Part shown: positions 33,393-42,679 of the stretch, one piece after another
Position numbering within the stretch: the stretch's first letter is position 1
Layout of the letters: the number at the start of each line of letters is the position of its first letter
DNA from: Chitinophagaceae bacterium
GTDB lineage: Bacteria > Bacteroidota > Bacteroidia > Chitinophagales > Chitinophagaceae
Assembly: GCA_003168265.1 (NCBI GenBank)
Contig: PMSV01000014.1
Span: 1-61,910, forward strand
DNA length: 61,910 nucleotides
Reading direction: 5' to 3'
The notes under the pieces: generated by a model
Seen by the model: only the letters and a program-made list of their open reading frames with translations
What the model was told of the DNA's origin: nothing
Database searches by the model: none
Program-made: the position numbers and the translations under genes

Positions 33393-34226
33393 ATGAATCA
33401 ATTCGGAGGAAGTTGGACGGAAGAAAAAATGGATATTGTAATCAAATACGCTTCGGCTTATTTGACAATAATGAATAAACAAGGTTGGGTAAAGACTATT
33501 TACTTTGACGGATTCGCGGGTTCGGGTTTTATTGAATCTGCAGGAGAACCAATTAATATTAAAGGGACTGCACTAAGAATTTTGGAATTGTCTGAACCTC
33601 GTCCATTTGATATCTACCATTTTGTCGAATTGGTTGAAGAACATGTTGAGGACTTGGAAACAAATCTTAAGAAGCACCCATTTAGGGAAAACATTTTTAT
33701 TGTCAGGAGGGATTGCAATGAAAAAATGGTTGATCTAGCAAAGTACCTGAAAAATAACCCAAACTTTCGTGCGCTTGTTTATATTGATCCTTATGGCATG
33801 TCGGTAAATTGGTCCTCTGTTGCAAGCCTTAAAAATTTGGGTATAGATTTATGGATTCTTGTTCCGACTGGAATTGGTGTGAATAGAATGCTTACAAGGG
33901 ATGGAATAATTTTTGAGCCCTGGATGCAGAAGCTCGAGAACTTTCTTGGTTATACCAGGGAGGAGATCATGGAACATTTCTATAAATTTTCTACCCAACA
34001 AACCTTATTTGGTGAGGATACGATTATCCAAAAGGAAAAAAATGCTGTTTTGCTAGCGAGTGAACTTTACACTCGTAAACTAAATGAGGTTTTTTCCCAT
34101 GTTTCAAAGTCTTTTGTCCTGCGTAATATTCAAAATGCCATCATGTATCATTTTATTATGGCTTCAAACAATAGAAATGCAGTCAAAATTGCAAATGATG
34201 TCATTGACTCAAAATACAAACTCTAA
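33393..34226 (+). CDS. tcmP: Three-Cys-motif partner protein TcmP
   Basis: About 277 residues matching TcmP: GSWTEEKMDIVIKYASAYLT near the start, then KTIYFDGFAGSGFIESAG and DIYHFVELVEEHVEDLE. ALVYIDPYGMSVNWSSVASL and VPTGIGVNRMLTRDG follow. The FDGFAGSG and YIDPYG blocks look like a methyltransferase-fold SAM site and an N6-adenine-type DPxY variant. TcmP proteins occur beside three-Cys (DUF5131/Gp37) proteins, as here, where the stop and next start overlap by one base. Function is unknown. The ATG at 33393 is chosen over a TTG at 33375. Confidence 0.87.
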   Translation: MNQFGGSWTEEKMDIVIKYASAYLTIMNKQGWVKTIYFDGFAGSGFIESAGEPINIKGTALRILELSEPRPFDIYHFVELVEEHVEDLETNLKKHPFRENIFIVRRDCNEKMVDLAKYLKNNPNFRALVYIDPYGMSVNWSSVASLKNLGIDLWILVPTGIGVNRMLTRDGIIFEPWMQKLENFLGYTREEIMEHFYKFSTQQTLFGEDTIIQKEKNAVLLASELYTRKLNEVFSHVSKSFVLRNIQNAIMYHFIMASNNRNAVKIANDVIDSKYKL

Positions 34227-34939
34227 TGGCACAATCACATATTGAATGGACTGAAATGACATGGAATCCATCAACCGGATGCGACAAGATTTCAGCAGGT
34301 TGTAAATATTGCTATGCGGAGGTCATGGCGAGGCGATTACAGGCAATGGGTGTTACAAAATATAAAAATGGGTTCGAGCTGGCGATCCACGAGAATGCCC
34401 TGTCCATTCCATATAGCTGGAAGAGCCCTAAGATCGTATTTGTGAATTCAATGAGTGACCTGTTTCACCAGGATGTACCCTTTGCCTTCATTGAAAAAGT
34501 TTTCAATGTAATGAACGATAACCCCCAGCACGTATTCCAGATTCTGACAAAAAGAAGCGAAATTCTGCTACAGTATAGCCCGAAACTCAAATGGGGTCAC
34601 AATATCTGGATGGGTGTCTCAATTGAAAATCAAAAGGTGATGAACAGGATGGAGGATCTAAAAAAATGCGGAGCAAGAGTTAAATTTTTGTCCTGTGAAC
34701 CTCTTCTTGGCCCCCTGCCTGATATGAAATTGGACGGGATTGATTGGGTAATCGTTGGAGGAGAAAGCGGCAGAAAGCCAAGATATATGAACCCGGATTG
34801 GGTCCTTGACATTTTAGACCAATGCGAAAATGCCCAGGTGAAGTTCTTTTTCAAACAATGGGGTGGTACAAATAAAAAGAAAACCGGCAGGGTACTGTTA
34901 AATAAGACCTGGGATGAAATGCCGGAACGATTAGGGTAG
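34226..34939 (+). CDS. DUF5131 (phage Gp37/Gp68-like) three-Cys protein
   Basis: A 237-residue protein with MAQSHIEWTEMTWNPSTGCD, the cysteines in GCDKISAGCKYCYAE (three-Cys motif), VFVNSMSDLFHQDVP, QILTKRSEILL and WVIVGGESGRKPRYMNPDW. The architecture resembles a radical-SAM-like TIM barrel, and the cysteines should hold an Fe-S cluster. Family members occur in phages and accessory islands, often beside TcmP. Together they may modify a nucleic acid base or tRNA, but no substrate is established. Confidence 0.85.
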   Translation: MAQSHIEWTEMTWNPSTGCDKISAGCKYCYAEVMARRLQAMGVTKYKNGFELAIHENALSIPYSWKSPKIVFVNSMSDLFHQDVPFAFIEKVFNVMNDNPQHVFQILTKRSEILLQYSPKLKWGHNIWMGVSIENQKVMNRMEDLKKCGARVKFLSCEPLLGPLPDMKLDGIDWVIVGGESGRKPRYMNPDWVLDILDQCENAQVKFFFKQWGGTNKKKTGRVLLNKTWDEMPERLG

Positions 34940-35145
34940 GACCACTACCCGGGTAGATTCCTATTTACAGCGGAGTGAAAATCTATATTTCCCTGAAACT
35001 ATCCATCCTGGCCATAATTTTTTTTCATACTTAACTATTATTTAGACTTCCCGGAATTTCAGAAACCTCAATCATAATAAACTTCATAGGCCTATAACAT
35101 GAACTTAGACTTAGATTCAGTAGAATTTCCGTATGATAGCAATCC

Positions 35146-35237
35146 TTATTGCGGACAGCCTGCATCGATCCAATCTGCCAATTCTTTTATTTGGGCATCA
35201 GTGAACATTGGCGGACCGTTTGCGGGCATTTGCCCAA
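35146..35237 (-). pseudogene. C-terminal stub of a c-type cytochrome-domain protein
   Basis: Reading leftward, GQMPANGPPMFTDAQIKELA, then DWIDAGCPQ and a stop. This is the standard ending of Bacteroidetes/Planctomycetes cytochrome c domains (methionine heme ligand in QMPANGPP-type, then ...WIDAGC). Nothing of the CxxCH part remains, so only the last 30 codons survive. The other side joins the decayed FKGPAL-family gene at about 35240, marking a recombination junction. The interval 34940-35145 shows nothing. Confidence 0.65.
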
Positions 35238-35426
35238 AGGAGCCTGAATTGGAGGGGGGATGAGGATATCGTGAGAAGCTTTAAGGGGCCTGCTCTTGCA
35301 ATGATGAGTGAACAATCACCTGTCGCTGAAAGCTGGCTGGAATTTTTTAAAGATATTATTGAAAAGGATCGGGACTATGCTGAGCGGCTTGCCAGGCATT
35401 ATAAGATGGTGAAGGAGAGTTTATGA
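35208..35426 (+). pseudogene. C-terminal remnant of an FKGPAL-family protein
   Basis: From about 35258 the frame reads LNWRGDEDIVRSFKGPALAM, then SEQSPVAESWLEFFKDII and EKDRDYAERLARHYKMVKES. The block W--G-ED--V--FKGPAL-MM is shared with a decayed gene at 55450-55541 (DWIYGQEDDLVLKMFKGPAL). Here the C-terminal half survives; there the N-terminal and middle part. I cannot name the family. The first residues up to LNW belong to the neighbouring cytochrome stub on the other strand. Confidence 0.5.
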
Positions 35427-35489
35427 ACTTGGAAACAACAAATCCCATGTAGAGTTGACACCTAGATGAGCGAAGCATCAACTATGATT

Positions 35490-36008
35490 TCAAAACATTC
35501 TCACCAATGCCATGAGCAATCTTCTTTGAATGCCATATAAATTTGTCTTGTTAATATCCCTTGTACGCTTTCTATTTTCTTCCAGGATTTTTGAAACCGC
35601 CCGACTGGTCTGTTCAAGGTCGTTGTAAACGGCGGAGTTCGGAATTCGCAAAGTAAAGTACCCGTCTATATAGGAATAGTAGGTTCTCCACAAGTCCCTG
35701 ATGGCAAGTTCTCCGTTGATGTTGTGCTGAGAGCCATCCACTTCAATATGAACCATGGCGTCTTTTGCAACTATGTCCACGCTTTTATGGCCATCAAAGT
35801 GTTCAATGACCACCCGAAAACCTCTACGCTTTAAATCCAGGTATATTTTTTTTGTGTAAGGGGTGGGCTTGAATCGAAGATTGTAGTACCAGGACTGGCA
35901 TGTTCTGCATAGCGGGAGCTGTATTCTATCCATCGAGTAACCATTTACGGGGAAGGTAATGGAACCATCACAATGGCAGCAGGTATAACTGGCGTAACCG
36001 TTTTGCAT
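35490..36008 (-). CDS. Zinc-ribbon DUF559-like nuclease
   Basis: About 172 residues. The N-terminal part holds CCHCDGSITF and CRTCQSWYYN, a four-Cys zinc knuckle. The C-terminal part has RRGFRVVIEHFDGHKSVDIV, then KDAMVHIEVDGSQHN and RIPNSAV, matching the PD-(D/E)xK core of DUF559/Vsr-like endonucleases (D in VDIV, E-x-D in IEVDG). This predicts a DNA nuclease. The ATG at 36008 is favoured; an upstream in-frame TTG at 36077 would add a tail without conserved residues. It shares orientation with the sigma factor gene upstream. Confidence 0.65.
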   Translation of the reverse strand: MQNGYASYTCCHCDGSITFPVNGYSMDRIQLPLCRTCQSWYYNLRFKPTPYTKKIYLDLKRRGFRVVIEHFDGHKSVDIVAKDAMVHIEVDGSQHNINGELAIRDLWRTYYSYIDGYFTLRIPNSAVYNDLEQTSRAVSKILEENRKRTRDINKTNLYGIQRRLLMALVRMF

Positions 36009-36149
36009 AATCGGGATTTTAGGTGTAGGGTTACAACCAGCTGACTCTAATTTACGAGGGCGGGTCAATATTTGCAATAGTCATACTGTTAAATAGAAGT
36101 GAATATTTTTTTTTATATTCAATGTGAATTACTATTGGCTCTTTATTTA

Positions 36150-36749
36150 TCAATAACAGCCTTGCGCGTCCATATATGCCCTGATTTTTTTTGTGGCTTT
36201 GTTTAGATGGATTTTTGTGGAGGATTTTGATATGCCCATAGCTTTTGCGATACCTTGAATTTTCAGGCCTTGTTGCTCTTTTAAACGATGGGCGAGCCTT
36301 GATCTTGGGGGCAAGGTTTGGAGGCTTCTTAAATAGATGCGATAGGTCTCGCGGTAGTCGGTATCTTCTTCCGTTGTCCTGGCTTGGTCAGGGGAAAGAT
36401 TGCCTAATTGTTTCCATGCTCTTTGCCTGGTCCTGGCTCTTATAGTTTCATCAAAAAGACCGTTTCGGACCATGGTAAAGAGATATTTCTCAAAAGAAAC
36501 AATTTCTGCAATCTTTTTTCGCCTTTGCCAAAGGGTCAAGAAAATTTCCTGTGCAATATCGTCCTGGAATAATGTTTCTTGATAGCCGAGAACTCGGAAA
36601 TATTTTTGGATGATAGGAGAGTACCTGTAATATAAATCTGTGAATGCATGCTCGTTACCTGATGCAATTTGTTGAAATAGATCAGCGGAATCTATCTTTA
36701 TGGTGCTGGATCTGCAATAGGGCAAATGGAATAGGTTTACTGCTAACAT
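36150..36749 (-). CDS. ECF-type sigma-70 factor
   Basis: The 199-residue product has region 2 (AFTDLYYRYSPIIQKYFRVL, DIAQEIFLTLWQRRKKIAEI) and region 4 (LPPRSRLAHRLKEQQGLKIQ, GIAKAMGISKSSTKIHLNKA). Bacteroidetes ECF factors normally sit beside a FecR-type anti-sigma and a TonB receptor. None is present here, so it is an orphan. Region 4 is standard in spacing, so the factor is probably functional. Its regulon is unknown. Confidence 0.85.
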   Translation of the reverse strand: MLAVNLFHLPYCRSSTIKIDSADLFQQIASGNEHAFTDLYYRYSPIIQKYFRVLGYQETLFQDDIAQEIFLTLWQRRKKIAEIVSFEKYLFTMVRNGLFDETIRARTRQRAWKQLGNLSPDQARTTEEDTDYRETYRIYLRSLQTLPPRSRLAHRLKEQQGLKIQGIAKAMGISKSSTKIHLNKATKKIRAYMDAQGCY

Positions 36750-36826
36750 TGTTTTTCCTGTCTGTTTGTAGTCTATTATTTAACTTATGCAATTGTAGTA
36801 GACAACGAAATGACCAATTCGGGTAG

Positions 36827-37258
36827 TTGCAAGGGGTGAGGAAAATTAAAAATCAATTAAGTTTTTTTACCTATTGCCTTCTTGCAACTTCCGTAGATGG
36901 CGTTTTTGGTTTGGATGTTGATTATGCAATGCTAGTTAAAATGTACGGGGCTACTGAAGGATCAAGCCAAACTGAAAGAAAGTATAGCCCCAATGAATGC
37001 AATGGAACAAAGAAAATGGTTATTACTGGCGAACCGCATAGAAAATTTATTTCCACCAGCTATGTTGAGCGGTCTAATCTTTCAATAAGGATGGGCAATA
37101 GAAGGTTCATCCGAATCCGCTTTATTCCAGTTGAAAATGTCCTGGAGGTGTCCCCCCAAAAAATTTTTTGTGCAATAAATGATAAATGCGGATACAAAAG
37201 AGTGCAATACGAATGCCGGCCGCAGAAATGTGCATCTAGAAATTATTCAATAGGTTAA
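36827..37258 (+). pseudogene. Decayed IS1-like transposase
   Basis: A central stretch, VDGVFGLDVDYAMLVKMYGA, then KYSPNECNGTKKMVITGEPH and ISTSYVERSNLSIRMGNRRF, matches the DDE-type transposase that ends STSYVERQNLTMRM-MRRFTRLTNAFSKK in intact copies. After MGNRRF the frame loses the family sequence (RIRFIPVEN instead of RLTNAFSKKxEN), and the catalytic end is missing. No inverted repeats are obvious. It marks an old insertion beside the TPR-GreAB-C-PIN locus. Confidence 0.6.
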
Positions 37259-39512
37259 TAAAATCTTTAGCTTGGATTGGCATTAGTCTAAATTCATTTG
37301 AAATCAGCATTAGCATTGTTCTCTTTATCTCCGGAAACGATTGGTGCATGCTTAGTTCAGTAAGAATATAAAGAATGACTTGATCTCTGGTTAAGGCCAA
37401 GCCCTGATTCAGATAAAGCTTTTTTATAAAATGAACCACAGAGGCAGATGCATGAAGTGGATTTGAGAGCAGCAACCCTTTTACTGCTACAGTAAATGGT
37501 TTTCGGACCTGGAATTCGGAATGTTCGAAACATTTTAAAAATGTTTGGGCACTGACAGGTATAAATACATGATTGGCAAGGGTCAGTTGAAAGGCCATTT
37601 GCTCAACTTCGACAACGGTTATTTTTCCGATATTGATCCCGTAGATAGCCCATTGAAAAGTGGAGCAGGTACTTAACCCATATTGAGTTGATAGAAAATT
37701 CTTAAATACATCGTCATCACAGACCACCGTTGCATTTAATTCCTGTGCAAGCAGGGCGGTTTCAATGAGAGGAGCGCCAAATAATTTCGTGAGTTTTTCC
37801 CGCTCTTCCCTGTTTATTTCTAATAATTTCGATGGGCGAATTGTTTCTGCATTCTGCCTACACCATTCCACGATGGATTGAACTATTCTGTGTTGTTCAT
37901 GAATTTCTTCAATGGTGGTATGCGTGCCCGACAGTGCTCCATCGCGGAACCCGAGTGAAACTCTTCCTTCTTCCTTGTAGGTGGCGAGTTGGTCTGAAAA
38001 AGCAAGCAGTTCTTCGACCGTTGCCTGCGCTACGACAAGCCGGTTGGGTAAATGCTCAAATAAATCATTGTGCTGGCTAATGAAAAACAGACTTAACAGC
38101 GAGATGATATCCAATACTATCGGTTTGTTATTATCCATGGCACCCTTTATATCAGATATCTCATTGATTGCATTCGCGTACAAAAAGACGTCGTTACTTT
38201 TGGTGAACAGGAGCCATTGCTCTGCAATATTGTGTTTGCAGAGTCCCGCGACTACCCCAATTGGGGCCTTCCTTTTAGTGTAAAGTAAATAAACCTGACT
38301 GTAAAAATCATTTCCACGAATCGACAACTGCTGCACTACTTTTGAAAGAGTGTCCAGAGGGTTTTCCGGGTCGTTTCTGAATACAGTGAAGCCCGTTTGT
38401 CCTACAAAGCGGGTTTCAAACAGGCGAAGCGTTTGCCAAAATGCAAAATTGAATTTATTCATGATTGCCGTTATCCTAAAGGAACTACGGAATCCCAATT
38501 TGTTTTCAATAATGCATTCCTCTCCGATCGATTTGCCGATGAATATTTTAGCTAATTGGTCATCGGGGTGGAGGATGATGGCTGGATCGGGAGAGGGGTC
38601 CTTTGCGATAAAATAAATCAATTCTTTTTCATCCTGGTCTTTGGTAAATATAACAGTATCTATCGATGCCTGTGCAGGAAAAATTATTTCCTGTTTTTGG
38701 TTCGCCCTAGTCAAAATTTGGATATAGCGCTCGTGTGCTTGGTATTGATCATAGCATCTATTTCGTGTTTCATAGGCAATTTGTAGTCCGGCATCAGGAT
38801 CCCCACTATCAATGAGCAAGGAGGCCAGCCTGAATGCATCAGCCATGGGTAAGCTCGATGTATTTTGAATTTGTTCTGCATACTCCTTTGCTTTTGCTTC
38901 GTCTCTTTGGAGATGATAGATGATTGCTGTTTTCAACAAAAAGCTGTCTTTTAATTGAGCCGGCGCCAGGGGGAGATATTTTACAGCTATCAATGCAGCT
39001 TTGCCATATTGACCTGTTTCTGATAATATATTGATGATAATTTCTGCAAGAAATGGGCTTCCTGGATCGACTTCGAAAAGACCAGTTGCCAATGAAAGAG
39101 CCTGGTCAAGATTTCCTTTTTGTTATTGGGCATATATCAGGCCTCGGGAAAGGGCATTGGAATTTTTTCTGCTGGCAATCTTTCCAAAAAGTTCGATACT
39201 TTTTTCATATTTGCCTGCTTCTACAAAAAATGCGGCAAGTTCATAAATTTCGTGGGGAGGTGTTTTGGAGTCTACCATGCCAAATGCAACTTCTAAAGTT
39301 CTCAATCCTTCCTCCTGATTGTTTTCATTGAATGACTGTGCTGCGGAAAACAGCCAACTGACCAGAAGTTCAGGAAATTCTTTTTTTAATTGTTCTACAT
39401 AGGTTTTGGTTTCTTTGAGGGTTCCCTTTTCAAAAAGGCTGGCTATAACAAAACAAAGGCTTTCAAGATAACGAGGATTATTGTTTTCAAAGTGCTTTTC
39501 CATTTCTTTCAA
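37236..39512 (-). pseudogene. TPR-GreAB-C-PIN protein interrupted by one in-frame stop
   Basis: The frame opens at 39512 and ends at 37236; one TAA at 39123-39125 splits it into a 129-residue N-terminal piece and a piece readable from a TTG at 39092 (618 residues). The order is TPR repeats, a GreA/B-C-like domain (AKIFIGKSIGEECIIENKLG), then a PIN nuclease with acidic residues in VLDIISLLSLF, ATVEELLAF and VVCDDDVFKNFLS. Known TPR-GreAB-C-PIN proteins are linked to conflict and RNA cleavage. Removing the two codons TAA CAA restores Y-x3-G of the TPR. The start overlaps the HNH-TPR stop by four bases. Confidence 0.8.
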
Positions 39513-40936
39513 AGCTCCTGAATTCTGCCTTGCTTGAATAATATACGTGCATTCATTTCGCTAAGATCGTAGCGTTCCGTTTCTTTTAGATCTGTTTTTC
39601 TTAGCTGTGCCACGATCAGAGCTTCTGCCTTCGGGTAGTCTTCTCTTTCTAAATAGAGGACTGACAGGTTTTTGAATGAGATAAAATCACCCGATAATTC
39701 ATACGCTTTTTGGAAATCGGCCAGAGCAAGGTCTATTTGCCTTGTTAATTTATAAGCGACACCGCGGTTCAGAATGGTATAATATCTGGACCTGGCAAGC
39801 TCCGTGTCTTTGATGAGATCCCATGATTCGCTAAAAAAAATGATTGCTTCTTTTAGATCTTGCTTTTGTTCATCGGTATATTCATTGTGTACGTATTTAA
39901 ATGGATCCGTTAATTCGCTGATCAGACGCGAAGCGATAATAGACCGGACATCTGAATCTTTTTCAGCTGCCATTTTTTGAAGTGACAATGACTTTCTGAA
40001 ATATTCAACCGCTTTTTTCCGGTTTCCGGTTCCAAAAAATAATTCACCCAGATTGAATAAGACTTCGGGTATGACGAGTAGGGAAGAAGGAAGGGATTCT
40101 TCGTTAAAATCTTCCTCTTCTCCATGAACTACGATATATCCAATCCAAGCATTTGCATTTTCAGGGTTTCTCGCTACAGTCTTTTGAAAATATTCTTCAA
40201 AAGCCGGATAGTCCTTTGCAAGTGCATATCCTAAGGTTTGCAAGGCCAGTGATTCCTCGTTTTCAAAAGGAATATCCTTAATTTTTTTGATGTAACGAAC
40301 GGCTTCCGCCTTGTTGTATAAATCAAAATAAGTTATGGCGATATTGGCAATCAACTTGAAACGTATTTCAGGAGTGATTTTGTCCCAGTTTTTTTCTTTA
40401 TAATCGAGGAGGAGCTCGATGACTGTCTGGTGTTTTCCTTGTTTTTTCAGCCCCTTAATAAGTTCCAACTGCTGGATATAGAGTTTTTCCTCTCCTATGA
40501 TTGGTTTAGCGAGGAGTTCTTCCATTTTTTCTCTCAGTTCGTCAATCTTTCCTTCCATTCTTGCGGAAGTGGCGGTCAAGTTCTCCAGGATTTGTTCTGC
40601 ATATTGTGGCGGCAATTTGTAGTTGTTGTCTCTGAATTTATTTTCATGCTCTTTTTTGATCATTTTAAGCCTGTCCACGCTATACTCCGATTCATTATCT
40701 GTTACAATATGGTGCGGATGGCAGAATAAGACCAGGTTTCCCACGCTTCTTCTATCTTCATCGGTCTGGTTAGGATTGAACCTCTCCCCTTTAACGCCTT
40801 CGATATGGCATAACTCTGCAATAAAATTTCCCCGCTCATCAATAAGGGGATGTGTGCAATCCGGGAAGGCGCAGCGGTTACCTGACAGGGCGAATAGTTC
40901 CCTTATAACCGTTTTTGTGGGAGTTAATCTGGCCAT
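39509..40936 (-). CDS. HNH-TPR protein
   Basis: A 475-residue protein. Residues 18-80 form an HNH/zinc-finger nuclease domain: CAFPDCTHPLIDERGNFI, AELCHIEGVKGERFNPNQTD, then VGNLVLFCHPHHIVTDN (Cys pair, H-N-H and closing HH). A coiled segment follows (about 105-145), then TPR repeats to the end (EEYFQKTVARNPENANAW, NLGELFFGTGNRKKAVEYFR, LADFQKAYELSGD). The next gene, TPR-GreAB-C-PIN, starts four bases inside its end, so they are translated together. HNH predicts DNA or RNA nicking, and the TPRs probably sense or bind a partner. Confidence 0.85.
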   Translation of the reverse strand: MARLTPTKTVIRELFALSGNRCAFPDCTHPLIDERGNFIAELCHIEGVKGERFNPNQTDEDRRSVGNLVLFCHPHHIVTDNESEYSVDRLKMIKKEHENKFRDNNYKLPPQYAEQILENLTATSARMEGKIDELREKMEELLAKPIIGEEKLYIQQLELIKGLKKQGKHQTVIELLLDYKEKNWDKITPEIRFKLIANIAITYFDLYNKAEAVRYIKKIKDIPFENEESLALQTLGYALAKDYPAFEEYFQKTVARNPENANAWIGYIVVHGEEEDFNEESLPSSLLVIPEVLFNLGELFFGTGNRKKAVEYFRKSLSLQKMAAEKDSDVRSIIASRLISELTDPFKYVHNEYTDEQKQDLKEAIIFFSESWDLIKDTELARSRYYTILNRGVAYKLTRQIDLALADFQKAYELSGDFISFKNLSVLYLEREDYPKAEALIVAQLRKTDLKETERYDLSEMNARILFKQGRIQEL

Positions 40937-41238
40937 AGTATTTGACTAATAATTTTAGCGAAGTTACGAATTTTCAAAGAGTGAATTGGGGTTATAGAAG
41001 ATGGAATGGCAATATGGGATCGTCCTGATATAGAAGCATGAAATTGCTTCATCTTTCATGCCGATTTGGTAAATACGACATTTTTGTTTGTTAACAATAG
41101 ATAGGTGCATAATGTGTTTTCAAGATAGAAATTGAATTTTTTATGGCAACGGACCGCTCGCGCAGATTATTATGAATGCTTTGCTACAATGTTAGAAATC
41201 AGGCTATCCAGGAGGAACCCGAAAAAAGGTTTTGCTGA

Positions 41239-41541
41239 TTATTTTTTGAAGGAAATGACTATGTCAGATTGAGTGAAGGGATCATTGGCAAGGGGCCGTC
41301 TGAGAATTTCGTGAGCTTCTGCACTAATTAAGTTTGCAACTTGAATTCTAGCCGCTTTTACTGCTTCATGTGCACCGAGGCCGAATTGATGGGCACTGTT
41401 TGCATTTGCGAATTGGGTCGTTAGAAAAGGCATCATTTCGGCGAGTACCCTTTCATCTATTGGTGTTGTCGCATTATAGTCTAAATAGATTATCTCCTTT
41501 GGTTCATTGGACATCTTAAATGCAAATTTAAGGATACTCAT
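41239..41541 (-). pseudogene. Cysteine desulfurase N-terminal stub
   Basis: From MSNEPKEIIYLDYNATTPID to LISAEAHEI the sequence is the start of a class V aminotransferase-type cysteine desulfurase (IscS/DndA-like): YLDYNATTP, EMMPFLTTQFANANSAHQFG and EAVKAARIQVANLI. Then it turns into unrelated LRRPLANDPFTQ and stops; PLP lysine and the rest are absent. It is a fragment of about 60 conserved residues. DndA homologs occur in defence islands, but which desulfurase this was cannot be told. 40937-41238 holds nothing. Confidence 0.65.
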
Positions 41542-41924
41542 TAACCTGACATACGGAGTCCTGGCTTTTGACTGGCATTTGTCTTTAATGGGAGTTGTCC
41601 GGCTTATTAATCGGTGGGTTCGGTTAGCTTTTATCCAGTCTGAAAGTCATCAATTCTAGAATATTTGCGAGCTTCTCCTAAAACCACCGCGTAAGGATAG
41701 AGTTGGATGCCTTTATCATTTGTTTTTTATATCAACACTTTAATTTACTCTATTTACTTTATCATCCGCTTGATCATGCCTGTGAAGGTGGCGTTTTTGG
41801 ATCCCCACAAAGCTATTATTCAGAATACAGGATTGAATACGAGGAATCCGTTGAAGACCAGCAGCAGAGAGAAAACCTACTCAAAGCCTCTTATATTAAT
41901 GAATTGGAAATCGCCATTGCAATA

Positions 41925-42078
41925 ATGAAAAGGTTTTTCGAAAAAAAGCTCTTTTTAATTCCGCGCTTTGATTTTTGCGCTCATTGCGGCAGCCTTCTAC
42001 GTGGTATGTATTCCGTTTCATGTTACGCAAAACAAGGACACTGTTCAGAAGGTAGAAATTATGAATATTAAGAAATAA
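41925..42078 (+). pseudogene. Frameshifted small membrane protein (possible)
   Basis: MKRFFEKKLFLIP begins at 41925; one base shift downstream, the other frame reads ALIFALIAAAFYVVCIPFHV and TQNKDTVQKVEIMNIKK before its stop at 42076. Joined, they would make a 50-residue single-span protein. The break may be real or a sequencing error. Weak evidence. Confidence 0.3.
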
Positions 42079-42106
42079 TTTTGTAGTTTAGCAGTGTAAT
42101 TCAGCT

Positions 42107-42295
42107 ATGGAACAAAAAAAGACATCCAAAGATTCTGCAACTGTAAATAATAAGAACTCCAACATGAGCGCCTTACCTGGCGTTAATTCTACTCTGGTTA
42201 TTCCCTCAGCGCCAAATATGATAAAGGAAAATTCAGGCAAGCAAGAAACCAGGGTTGAGCCGGCAATAAAAAGGGAAGCCGGAAACAGTAAATAG
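42107..42295 (+). CDS. 62-aa hypothetical protein
   Basis: MEQKKTSKDSATVNNKNSNM and a polar, low-complexity remainder ending AIKREAGNSK. No family is recognised and there is no membrane segment. It is followed 55 bases later by a perfect hairpin (42351-42373), which mildly supports a transcription unit. Confidence 0.3.
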   Translation: MEQKKTSKDSATVNNKNSNMSALPGVNSTLVIPSAPNMIKENSGKQETRVEPAIKREAGNSK

Positions 42296-42350
42296 TCGGA
42301 CTATGCTGACTCTTAAAGCTAAGCAGCTAATTTTCCAATAACTGTTATAG

Positions 42351-42373
42351 ACTACCGAGAAAACCTCGGTAGT
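42351..42373. terminator. Perfect 9-bp hairpin
   Basis: ACTACCGAG (42351-42359) is the exact reverse complement of CTCGGTAGT (42365-42373) with loop AAAAC. There is no T-run on either side, so it could be a weak terminator for 42107-42295 or a structural element. The remaining 42374-42679 shows no gene. Confidence 0.45.
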
Positions 42374-42679
42374 TGTGTGTTCATCAAGTTCGCTTCTTTT
42401 CATTTTCATTAGGCGTTTATTCTCCATTTATTTTTAGTTTTAGCTATGGAAGCAGACTTCATCCCAGCCGTTAATTGTTGCAGCCGCAAAAAAACAAAAA
42501 AGCATTTTTAAAAACTTTTGCCTATGGATTTTTCAATAAGACCCCTGTATCGGTTAAAATTTACCCATTCAATGGTTAAAATTTACCCACGAAAATTTAT
42601 CTTTTTATCAACATCGTTCTCATATTGCTCTATTTATCAAAGATATATAGAAGAGATGGCTTATTATCTGAAGATCATT

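Noticed and set aside
36245-36445. Short + strand ORFs across the sigma gene
   Set aside because: Shadows of the minus-strand sigma factor.
41703-42071. 122-aa ORF with CAHCGS
   Set aside because: Starts from a TTG inside AT-rich DNA; the last part makes better sense as a frameshifted membrane peptide (41925-42078).
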